From: Pseudomonadota bacterium
Lineage (GTDB): Bacteria > Pseudomonadota > Alphaproteobacteria > Rhizobiales > Xanthobacteraceae
Assembly (NCBI GenBank): GCA_023391175.1
Contig: JAEWBL010000439.1
Span: 1-14,800 of the forward strand
Direction: 5' to 3'
Length of the DNA stretch: 14,800 nucleotides
Part shown: positions 7,786 to 14,562 of the stretch, piece after piece
Position numbering within the stretch: the first letter of the stretch is position 1
Layout: every line of letters starts with the position of its first letter
Translations under genes and position numbers: made by a program
Notes under the pieces: generated by a model
Databases searched by the model: none
The model's input: the letters and a program-made list of their open reading frames with translations, nothing else
Told to the model about the DNA's origin: nothing

Positions 7786-9447
7786 TCAGGCCGTGGCCGC
7801 GACGCCGGCCGGTGTCGCGAGCCGGCTGGTCAGGTGCTTGGCGAGCCGCACGCCCAGGGTCACCGCCGTGAGGGTGGGATTGGCCTGGCTGGACGTGGGA
7901 TAGACCGCCGAGCCAGCGACGAACAGGTTGGACGAGCCAAACACCCGGCAGTCGCGATCCACCACGCCGGTTCGCTCGCTCGCGGCCATGCGGGCAGTAC
8001 CGATCTGGTGGTGGCCGTCGTAGCACTGCTTGAGGATGTAATCGACCCGCTCTTCCTCGGGGACGAGCCAGTCCATGCGGCCGGTCCCTGTGCGCTGCAG
8101 CCAGTCCGCGAAGGCGTCGTGGGTGCGCAGCAACGGCTCGACGTCCGCCCGGGTATATTTGAGGTCCACCTTGAGGCGCGCCAGACCGGTGGCGTCGCGC
8201 GCACCGGAGAGCGTCACACGGGAGGTGGGGTCCGGCAGGTGCTCGGCATGGAAGCGCACGGCGTAGCGCCGGCCGGCGTTGCGCTGGAAGAAGCCAGGCT
8301 TGCGCGGGCGCGCGAAATACCGGCCATAGAAGAACGACGGCACGAACGCGGCCGTGGTCGGCAGATTCCGCAGGATGTTGAGGATGTGCGGCAGGCGGCG
8401 CACATCGTGCCCCACATAGTGCTGGCGGATCGATTCGGCGACGATCTGGCGCCCGAGCGGGGGAATGGACAGCGCGAGATAGGCGAGCGACAGGATGCCG
8501 TTGCGGTGGATCGGGTCGCGGATCAGCGGATAGTCCGGCCACAGCGCCACATTGGTCAGTCCCAGCCGCTGCTGCAGGTCGGCGCTGGGCATGAAGCGTC
8601 GGCGCACGTAGTTCACGCCGTTGCGGAAATAGTCGATTCCCCCGTCCACCACGTCAGAGGTCAGCGTCATCTCGGCGGCGATGGCGTAGAGGTGGCCCAT
8701 GTAGAAGCGGCCGAGCGGGCCGTCCTCGCCGCCGAACCGCGCGGGCGCATCCGCCTGGGCGGCGAGCAGGAGGCGGGTGCTCTCCAGCGCGCCGGCGGCC
8801 AGCACGACGGTCTTCGGCGAGACCAGGGCCTCCGTCCCGCCGGGTGCCTTCACCTTCACGCGGGACACCGAGCCATCCTCGGCGAAGTCGATGCCGCAGG
8901 CGGTGGCGTTGAAGCGCAGATCGATGTTTCGCTCGGCCTTGAGTGTCTCGGCGTACATCAGGTCGAAGCGCGGCTCGAGGCTCCACCGCTCCAGGCGGCG
9001 GAAGGAGAAATCGTCGTCCTTCGGATCGAAGCCCGGCACGTCGATGTCGAAGAGATCCTGCCCGCAGCCGATCAGGTCGCAGGCCTCCTGCATATGGGGC
9101 GCGACATCGCTGAAGGAGATGGGCCAGCCGCTGTGCGGGATGGCCGGACGGGTCTCGAAGTCCTGCGGATCGAAGCTGACGCAGCGGCCACCCCACAGGT
9201 TCGACGCGCCGCCCAGGCTGCGCTGCACGCCGATGGCCATGGTGACATGGGTATTGGGATCGACGATCTCGGCATCCGAGAGCGCCTGCGCGACAGGCTC
9301 CGGTGCCGGACCGCCCGACTCGAGCAGGACGACGGAGCGGCCGGACCGCGCCAGCACCAGCGCCATGGAGATGCCCACCGGCCCCGCGCCCACGATCAGG
9401 ACGTCGGGGGTCTTTCCATCCAGTCCGGCAAGGCCCGTGGTGATCAC
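7786..9447 (-). CDS. GMC-family FAD-dependent sugar/alcohol oxidoreductase
   Basis: A 553-residue flavoprotein, a normal length for the short GMC group related to pyranose oxidase, gluconate and fructose dehydrogenases. The FAD-binding fold starts at DVLIVGAGPVG (15-25) with the ribose-binding Glu43 (LLES). Further marks are RSLGGASNLWGGRC (76-89), VVLAAGALESTR (214-225), FHAEHLPDP (399-407) and the C-terminal CYDGHHQIGTARM (475-487) with the likely catalytic His480, then FVAGSAVYPTSSQANPTLT (509-527) with Asn523 in the second active-site position. There is no signal peptide, so it is cytoplasmic unless partnered. Start GTG 9447 has GGAG (9454-9457) 6 bases upstream. It faces the polymerase-like gene with 6 bases between stops and diverges from the heptose kinase gene. 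It probably oxidises a sugar or sugar alcohol in polymer synthesis; substrate unknown. Confidence 0.87.
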   Translation of the reverse strand: MITTGLAGLDGKTPDVLIVGAGPVGISMALVLARSGRSVVLLESGGPAPEPVAQALSDAEIVDPNTHVTMAIGVQRSLGGASNLWGGRCVSFDPQDFETRPAIPHSGWPISFSDVAPHMQEACDLIGCGQDLFDIDVPGFDPKDDDFSFRRLERWSLEPRFDLMYAETLKAERNIDLRFNATACGIDFAEDGSVSRVKVKAPGGTEALVSPKTVVLAAGALESTRLLLAAQADAPARFGGEDGPLGRFYMGHLYAIAAEMTLTSDVVDGGIDYFRNGVNYVRRRFMPSADLQQRLGLTNVALWPDYPLIRDPIHRNGILSLAYLALSIPPLGRQIVAESIRQHYVGHDVRRLPHILNILRNLPTTAAFVPSFFYGRYFARPRKPGFFQRNAGRRYAVRFHAEHLPDPTSRVTLSGARDATGLARLKVDLKYTRADVEPLLRTHDAFADWLQRTGTGRMDWLVPEEERVDYILKQCYDGHHQIGTARMAASERTGVVDRDCRVFGSSNLFVAGSAVYPTSSQANPTLTAVTLGVRLAKHLTSRLATPAGVAATA

Positions 9448-9560
9448 GTGATACTCCGTCAGCAGAAGGGGATTGAAAGCAGAACGCGGCCCCGCGGTCG
9501 TGTTCCCGCGCGGGTTGTCCTCCCGTCCCGGGCAGCGGACAGTCGAACACCCAAGATGTC

Positions 9561-9605
9561 GGGCGAAGAGGTTTTGGGCGAATTGATTTCGGGCAAACGG
9601 AGATC
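9561..9605. repeat. Three tandem 15-base direct repeats (GGGCGAA core)
   Basis: GGGCGAA occurs at 9561 and 9576 and as GGGCAAA at 9591, exactly 15 bases apart each time, followed in the first two copies by a partly shared T-rich half (TTT). They lie about 115-160 bases upstream of the GMC gene start and could be regulator half-sites. Three copies are few, and chance in biased sequence is possible. Confidence 0.4.
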
Positions 9606-9882
9606 GCGGTTCGCGACTGGCGGGGCGCGGCCGAGGAGCACGCCCCACGGCACAAGCTGTTCGCGTACCCCGGCAGACATCCCGGACACGCCATTCTCCC
9701 GCATTGCGCGGAGCGCCGTCGAAGCAGCGCCCCCGTCCCCCGACACCGCCAGACATAGCAGACGAACCGTCAAGCACAAGGCCGCCCAATGTCCTGATCG
9801 CGGTGCTCGCCGGCCTCCCGCGCAGAGGACATCCAACTTGTCGCAGGCGCGCGAAAAAAGCTGCCGTCTTGCGCACGAACAA

Positions 9883-9923
9883 TGACCATGGTCACGTCTT
9901 AGTAAGAAGAATGACCTTCTAGA
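9883..9923. promoter_or_regulatory. Cluster of palindromes, candidate operator
   Basis: Within 41 bases are the perfect 12-base palindrome TGACCATGGTCA (9883-9894), the palindrome TCTTA-g-TAAGA (9897-9907), AGAAG (9905-9909) paired with CTTCT (9916-9920), and TCTAGA (9918-9923). AATGACC also occurs twice as a direct repeat (9881 and 9910). The block is AT-richer than its surroundings and ends 45 bases before the heptose kinase start. Confidence 0.45.
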
Positions 9924-9968
9924 TAGCCGCGCTCGTCCAGCCCATTTCTGCGAAGGGGGTCGCGTACC

Positions 9969-11018
9969 ATGGCAATCGGCGATGCGTTGAACGTGCGCGC
10001 GCGCGCACCTTTGCGCCTGGGTCTTGCGGGAGGCGGCACCGACCTCTCCCCTTATTGCGACGAGCACGGCGGCAACGTGCTCAATGCCACCATCGACCGC
10101 TTCGCCTACGCCCATATCCGGGTGAACCGCATTGGTGCCCTGGTGCTGCGGGCCCGCGACGTGGGGACCGAAGAGGTGCTCGAGCCGAGCCTCGACCACC
10201 CCATCACCGAAGGCCTGATGCTGCATCGGGCCGTCTACACTCACATGATGAAGAGCTATTGCGACGGCGTGGCGCTGCCGCTCACCATGTCCACCACCAT
10301 CGACGTGCCCGCCGGCTCGGGGCTCGGCGCATCCTCGGCCCTTGTGGTGGCGCTGATCGAAGCCTTCACCTACGCCCTCGGCCTGCCGCTCGGCCCCTAT
10401 GACGTGGCGAAGCTCGCCTTCGACATCGAGCGCAAGCAGCTCGGCCTCGCCGGTGGCCGGCAGGACCAGTATTCGGCGGCCTTCGGCGGGCTCAACTTCA
10501 TCGAGTTCCTGCCCTCCGACCGGGTGATCGTGAACCCGCTGCGCATCCGCCGCGAGCATCTCAACGAGTTCGAGGCGTCCCTCGTCATCTGCTTTTCCGG
10601 CCAGTCGCGCCGCTCCGACACCATCATCAAGGAGCAGGTGGCGGGGCTGAAGCAGATGGACGCCAAGACCATCGAGAACATGCACAAGCTGAAGCAGGAC
10701 GCCATCGACATGAAGCTGGCCCTGCTGCGCGGCGACATCCGCGCCACGGCCGAAATCCTCGGACGCTCCTGGGCGTCCAAGAAGGCCACGGCCGCCGGCA
10801 TCGCCACCGAGCAGGTGGACAAGCTCTACGACGCCGCCATTGCGGCCGGCGCCTGGTCCGGCAAGGTCTCGGGCGCGGGCGGCGGCGGCTTCCTCATGTT
10901 CCTCACCGATCCTGAAAACCGCTACCGCCTCATCGGCGCGCTGAACGAGGCGGGCGGCGATGCCAGTGCGGTGAAATTCTCCATGGACGGTGCCGAGGGC
11001 TGGCCCATCGGCATCTGA
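9969..11018 (+). CDS. hddA: D-glycero-D-manno-heptose 7-phosphate kinase-like GHMP kinase
   Basis: Cytoplasmic GHMP-family sugar kinase, expected to phosphorylate C1 of heptose 7-phosphate to give the 1,7-bisphosphate on the way to a nucleotide-activated heptose. The 349-residue product starts with RARAPLRLGLAGGGTDLSPY (10-29), the hallmark of the HddA/fucokinase-like group. It has the ATP loop PAGSGLGASSAL (114-125), a substrate region LGLAGGRQDQYSAAFGG (158-174) and the third GHMP motif KVSGAGGGGFLMF (299-311). Length is normal. ATG 9969 has AAGGGGG (9953-9959) 9 bases upstream, a strong ribosome binding site. It opens a three-gene set with the nucleotidyltransferase/phosphatase fusion and the epimerase, and is preceded by a palindrome-rich control region. 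HddA is the best reading; a kinase for another related sugar is possible. Confidence 0.85.
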   Translation: MAIGDALNVRARAPLRLGLAGGGTDLSPYCDEHGGNVLNATIDRFAYAHIRVNRIGALVLRARDVGTEEVLEPSLDHPITEGLMLHRAVYTHMMKSYCDGVALPLTMSTTIDVPAGSGLGASSALVVALIEAFTYALGLPLGPYDVAKLAFDIERKQLGLAGGRQDQYSAAFGGLNFIEFLPSDRVIVNPLRIRREHLNEFEASLVICFSGQSRRSDTIIKEQVAGLKQMDAKTIENMHKLKQDAIDMKLALLRGDIRATAEILGRSWASKKATAAGIATEQVDKLYDAAIAAGAWSGKVSGAGGGGFLMFLTDPENRYRLIGALNEAGGDASAVKFSMDGAEGWPIGI

Positions 11019-11051
11019 GCCCGAACGGACCCACGCACCGGCGCCCTTCGT

Positions 11052-11073
11052 CACCGCGGCGACACCCGCGGTG
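11052..11073. terminator. Strong GC hairpin between heptose kinase and fusion gene
   Basis: CACCGCGG (11052-11059) and CCGCGGTG (11066-11073) form a perfect 8-base stem with a 6-base loop, 33 bases after the kinase stop and about 50 bases before the next start. No T-run follows, so it may be a partial terminator, a processing or stability hairpin, or a repeat element. It lies inside an otherwise co-directional gene set. Confidence 0.4.
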
Positions 11074-11124
11074 GCTTGCGCCGTGCTATGAGCCCCAAAC
11101 GGAATTGCTGCGAGAGGAGCTGGC

Positions 11125-12348
11125 GTGACCGAGCAATGCGTCATCCTGCTGGGCGGGCTCGGCACCCGCCTCGGCGCGCTCACCAAGGACACGCCGAAGC
11201 CGCTTCTGAAGGTGGGCGATGTCCCCTTCGTGGAGGTGCTGATCGCCGAGGCGCGGCGCCGGGGATTCCGCAAGTTCCTGCTGCTCGCCGGCTACCGGGC
11301 CGAGGTGGTGGAGACGTACATCACCGGCACGGACGTGCCCGGCCGTTTCGACTGCACGGTGGACATCTCGCTGGAGGAGACGCCGCTCGGCACCGGAGGC
11401 GCGCTGGTCAACGCCTTGCCGCTGCTCGACGAGAGCTTCCTGCTCGTCAACGGCGACACCTGGTTCGACTTCAACTGGCTGGATCTCGTCGCCACGTCGC
11501 GGAAGAACGGTGCGGCCTTCGGCATGGGCCTGCGTCTCGTTCAGAACCCGGACCGCTACGAGACCATCGCGCTCGACGGCACCCGCGTCGCCGCTGTCCG
11601 CCCGCGGGGGGCCGGACTGCCGGAGGCGCTCATCAATGGCGGCGTCTATTATGTGCGCCGGGACGTCATCGAAGGGCTCGGCATGCCCTCCTCGCTGGAG
11701 GCGGACCTCCTGCCCCGCCTCGTGGCGGAAGGGCGCGTGACCGGCGTCGCCTATGACGGCTTCTTCATCGACATCGGCATCCCCGAGACCTTTGCGGCGG
11801 CCCAGACCAGCGTGCCCGCCCGCCGCCGCCGCCCGGCGGTGTTCCTCGATCGCGACGGCGTGCTCAACGTCGATACCGGCTATGTGCACGCCGCCGAGGA
11901 CTTCACCTGGATCGAGGGTGCGAGGGAAGCGATCAAGCTGTTCAACGACCTTGGCTATTACGTTTTTCTCGTCACCAATCAGGCCGGCGTCGCGCGCGGC
12001 TATTACGAGGAAGAGGCGATCCACGTCCTGCACGCCTTCGTGCAGGCGGAACTGCGCGAGGTCGGGGCCGAGCTGGACGACTGGCGCTATTGCCCGTTCC
12101 ATCCCGAAGGCACGGTGGAGCGCTACCGCGGCTCCCACGCCTGGCGCAAGCCCGAGCCCGGCATGATCCTGGACCTGATGGCGAACTGGCCGGTGGACAC
12201 GGCGCGCAGCTTCCTCATCGGCGACAATCCCACTGACATCGCCGCCGCCAAGGCCGCCGGCATTGCCGGCCATCTCTTCCCGGGCGGCGACCTTCTCGCC
12301 TTCTCCCGCGCCATCCTCGCCACCACCACCGCGGAGCCGCAGCCATGA
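11125..12348 (+). CDS. Fusion of HddC-like heptose-1-phosphate nucleotidyltransferase and GmhB-like heptose bisphosphatase
   Basis: A 407-residue two-domain cytoplasmic enzyme. Residues 1-230 are a sugar-phosphate nucleotidyltransferase: GGLGTRLGALTKDTPKPLLKV (10-30), LGTGGAL (88-94), metal-binding NGD (109-111) and FIDIGIPE (214-221). Residues 238-395 are a HAD hydrolase of the GmhB/histidinol-phosphatase type: VFLDRDGVLN (239-248, nucleophile Asp242 and Asp244), VTNQAGVARG (283-292), YCPFHPEG (322-329), WRKPEPGM (340-347) and IGDNPTDIAAAKAAGI (365-380). Known family roles predict removal of the 7-phosphate of heptose 1,7-bisphosphate and then transfer of a nucleotide (GDP in HddC) to the 1-phosphate. 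Compared with E. coli GmhB, three of four zinc ligands are changed (see findings). Start GTG 11125 has AGGAG 5 bases upstream; the TGA stop overlaps the epimerase ATG. HddC-type specificity is inferred from context. Confidence 0.85.
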   Translation: MTEQCVILLGGLGTRLGALTKDTPKPLLKVGDVPFVEVLIAEARRRGFRKFLLLAGYRAEVVETYITGTDVPGRFDCTVDISLEETPLGTGGALVNALPLLDESFLLVNGDTWFDFNWLDLVATSRKNGAAFGMGLRLVQNPDRYETIALDGTRVAAVRPRGAGLPEALINGGVYYVRRDVIEGLGMPSSLEADLLPRLVAEGRVTGVAYDGFFIDIGIPETFAAAQTSVPARRRRPAVFLDRDGVLNVDTGYVHAAEDFTWIEGAREAIKLFNDLGYYVFLVTNQAGVARGYYEEEAIHVLHAFVQAELREVGAELDDWRYCPFHPEGTVERYRGSHAWRKPEPGMILDLMANWPVDTARSFLIGDNPTDIAAAKAAGIAGHLFPGGDLLAFSRAILATTTAEPQP

Positions 12349-13505
12349 CCGGCCAGACCACGGGTGCCACCTCCCATCCCCTCGCCGACCTCGCGGCCGA
12401 CGCCCGCGCCTGGATGTTCGGTGCTGCGGCGCCGCTCTGGTCGCAGGTCGGGCGCGATCCCAAGGGCCTGTTCGCCGAGCGGCTCGACGTGGCGGGTCAA
12501 CCCGACGACGCCCCGCGCCGCCTGTTCGTGCAGGCGCGGCACACCTATTCCTTCTGCGAGTTTGGCCGCCTCGGCTGGGACGGCCCATGGCAGATGCTCG
12601 CGGGCGAGACGGTGGATTATCTCCTCGCCCACGGGCGGCGGCCGGACGGTCTCTTCATCCACCGCTTCACGACGGACGGCGCCGTGCTGGACGCGCGCGC
12701 CGATCTCTACGATCAGGCCTTCATGCTGTTCTGCCTGGGCCATGCCGGCAAGGCGCTGGGGCGGCGGGATCTCTATGACGTCGCCGACAGTCTCGCCGAT
12801 GCGCTGGAGGCGGGCTGGCGGCATCCGGCCGGTGGGTTCGTCGAGCACGACATCCCGCGCCCGCACCGCCACCAGAACCCCCACATGCACTTCTTCGAGG
12901 CCTTCTCGGCGCTCTATGCCGTGACCGGCGCGCCGCGCTGGAAGGCACTCGCGGAAGAGATGGCGACGCTCTGCCGCGACCGCTTCATCGATCCGGCCAC
13001 CGGCGCGCTCCTCGAATACTTCACCGACGACCTGAAGCCCGCGCCCGGCGTGGACGGCACCATCGTGGAGCCGGGCCATTGCTTCGAATGGGCGTGGCTG
13101 TTCGAGGGCCTCTCCGCCTGGGGCTGGCCGGGTGCTGAGGTGTCCGACCGCCTCACCGCCTTCGGCCGGCGCACCGGCATCGACGCGGTGAATGGCGTCG
13201 CCATCAACGAGGTGCTGACCGACGGCACCGTCCACAAGCCCACCGCGCGCCTCTGGCCGCAGACCGAGCGGCTGAAGATCGCCCTTGCCCGCCTGCGCCG
13301 CACCGGCAGCGCGCAGGAGGCAGACGAGGCACGCAACGCCTATCGCGGCCTCAAGCTCTATCTCGACATGCCCGTGCCCGGCACGTGGCAGGATGTGCTG
13401 AACCCCGACGGCAGCTTCGTGCCCATGCCGGCGCCCGGCTCCTCGCTCTACCACATCACCTGCTCCATGGCGGAGCTGGTGGACACGGTGGAAGGGCGGC
13501 GCTGA
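12345..13505 (+). CDS. AGE-family (N-acylglucosamine 2-epimerase / mannose isomerase-like) sugar epimerase
   Basis: A 386-residue cytoplasmic enzyme of the AGE superfamily, whose members are (alpha/alpha)6 barrels that epimerise or isomerise sugars at C2. Length is typical (about 390-420). Family marks in order: FVQARHTYSF (61-70), NPHMHFFEA (178-186), IVEPGHCFEWAWL (240-252) with likely catalytic His245, ARLWPQTERLKIAL (301-314) and SSLYHI (366-371) with His370. The ATG (12345-12347) overlaps the TGA of the fusion gene as ATGA, so the two are translationally coupled. The coupling implies that the product acts in the same sugar pathway. Candidate roles are mannose/fructose isomerisation feeding the polymer or C2 epimerisation of a heptose; sequence alone does not decide. 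The ATGA arrangement also fixes the start. Confidence 0.87.
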   Translation: MTGQTTGATSHPLADLAADARAWMFGAAAPLWSQVGRDPKGLFAERLDVAGQPDDAPRRLFVQARHTYSFCEFGRLGWDGPWQMLAGETVDYLLAHGRRPDGLFIHRFTTDGAVLDARADLYDQAFMLFCLGHAGKALGRRDLYDVADSLADALEAGWRHPAGGFVEHDIPRPHRHQNPHMHFFEAFSALYAVTGAPRWKALAEEMATLCRDRFIDPATGALLEYFTDDLKPAPGVDGTIVEPGHCFEWAWLFEGLSAWGWPGAEVSDRLTAFGRRTGIDAVNGVAINEVLTDGTVHKPTARLWPQTERLKIALARLRRTGSAQEADEARNAYRGLKLYLDMPVPGTWQDVLNPDGSFVPMPAPGSSLYHITCSMAELVDTVEGRR

Positions 13506-13519
13506 GGCGCCTGCCTCAG
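13502..13519. terminator. Hairpin spanning both stop codons of convergent genes
   Basis: CTGAGGC (13502-13508), loop GCCT, GCCTCAG (13513-13519) form a perfect 7-base stem. The TGA of the epimerase gene (13503-13505) and the TGA of the GH18 gene (read as TCA at 13516-13518) both lie inside the stem. Its symmetry would serve transcripts from either side. There is no T-run, so strength as an intrinsic terminator is uncertain. Confidence 0.45.
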
Positions 13520-14562
13520 GGGATGGTCGCCGCGCAATCGGCGAGATCGAGGGTGACGCAGATCGCGACCATCAAGGAGCGGTAGTCGGGATTGTCGGGG
13601 CCGGGCGGCCCCGGCGGCACCTCGGCGATCGCATAGAGCATGCCGCCGGCGAGCGGATCGTCCTTCACCGCCGACAGGAGGCGCGCCGTGCGCTCCAGCG
13701 AGAAGCGCGCATCGCCTGCGTCCGACGGCATCACCTGGATGCCGAGGGCAAGCGGCCCCTTCCACACCCGCCGGTAGGCGCGGAATGCCTGATCGGGCCG
13801 GTAGGTCGGGCCGCCGTCATAGGACACGACGGACACGAGATCGAGGCTCTGCGCCGCGGGCGAGCGGAGCATGGCCAGCATCATGCCCACATAGGGGCCA
13901 TTGCGTGGCTCGGCGCCGGCGAAGGCGCCCTCCCCGTAGGCGCCCACGTTCCAGCCGGCAAGGGTGAGCAGCGCGGGGCGCGGGACCGCCCGGCGCAGAT
14001 CCGACAGGACAGCCACAGAGCGCGCATCCTCGGCGCATGCGACGCGTCCCTCGGTACGGGTGCAGGCGGGATTCTCGGTCTCATAGTCGAGATCGACGCC
14101 ATCCGCGCCGAGGTCGGCGATGAGCCGGGCCAAGGCATCGAAATTGCGGGCATCCCACCCGAAATGCTTCCAGCCGCCGACCGACACCAGCACCCGCACG
14201 GCCGGATGCCGGGTCTTGAGCAGCGCGATGGCGTCCTTCAGCACCTGCCCGGAAAAGGGGAAGAGCAGCCCGGTGCCGGAGAGGTCGAGATTGCCGGAAT
14301 AGGTGAGGTCCGGCCTCGTGAATCCCAGCGCCACATGGGTGATATAGCCGGGCAGCCGAGCAAGCCGCGTCTCGGCTGGATCGTCAGTGACGACCTCCGT
14401 CCACGAGGCGTGATAGGCGAGGAACGGACGGCCCGCGGCGGCGGCCGGCGACACGGCGGCCCCCGACAAGACCAGGGCCAGTATCACCACAAGGGTCAGA
14501 AGACCGACGGACCAGCCATGCCCTTGGTGACGGTGAGCAGCATGATTCTGATATCGAACCAT
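13516..14562 (-). CDS. Secreted GH18-like (chitinase-fold) glycoside hydrolase
   Basis: A 348-residue product with an N-terminal signal: a His/Arg n-region, hydrophobic core LLTLVVILALVLSGAAV (21-37) and likely cleavage after the AAAA near residue 43. The mature part shows GH18 marks: VLVSVGGW (124-131) and DGVDLDYE (154-161), where Glu161 is the expected proton donor and Asp159 its partner, and SVVSYDGG (244-251). At the final barrel strand GGMLYAIAE stands where chitinases usually have a Trp. Enzymes of this type cut beta-linked N-acetylhexosamine polymers; in a polysaccharide locus it may trim or release the polymer. It begins at ATG 14562, inside the end of the sugar transferase gene (67-base overlap), with no strong ribosome binding site, so coupled translation is likely. 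Shorter GTG starts exist but would cut off the basic n-region of the signal. Confidence 0.8.
   Translation of the reverse strand: MVRYQNHAAHRHQGHGWSVGLLTLVVILALVLSGAAVSPAAAAGRPFLAYHASWTEVVTDDPAETRLARLPGYITHVALGFTRPDLTYSGNLDLSGTGLLFPFSGQVLKDAIALLKTRHPAVRVLVSVGGWKHFGWDARNFDALARLIADLGADGVDLDYETENPACTRTEGRVACAEDARSVAVLSDLRRAVPRPALLTLAGWNVGAYGEGAFAGAEPRNGPYVGMMLAMLRSPAAQSLDLVSVVSYDGGPTYRPDQAFRAYRRVWKGPLALGIQVMPSDAGDARFSLERTARLLSAVKDDPLAGGMLYAIAEVPPGPPGPDNPDYRSLMVAICVTLDLADCAATIP

Larger units (their letters stand above)
9448..9968. promoter_or_regulatory. Divergent control region between GMC oxidoreductase and heptose kinase genes
   Basis: This 521-base region has no convincing gene. It should hold the promoters of both flanking genes. 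It contains three 15-base direct repeats (9561-9605), a small inverted repeat TCGCG-gtt-CGCGA (9604-9616) and a nest of palindromes (9883-9923) close to the heptose kinase gene. The last of these lies 46-86 bases before that start codon, where an operator or activator site would be expected. No strong sigma-70-like box pair is evident. Confidence 0.5.

Noticed and set aside
9448..9882. N-terminal extension of the GMC protein to an upstream ATG, including FAR/FAQ five-residue repeats
   Set aside because: GTG 9447 has a well-spaced GGAG and leads directly into the FAD-binding fold; the extension is Arg/Pro-rich and unlike the family.
7834..9885. Long plus-strand open frame (683 codons) opposite the GMC gene
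   Set aside because: The minus-strand frame has clear GMC motifs throughout; the plus-strand product has low-complexity composition and no motif.
9459..11273. Long minus-strand open frame (604 codons) opposite the heptose kinase gene
   Set aside because: The plus strand carries unmistakable GHMP kinase motifs; this frame has none.
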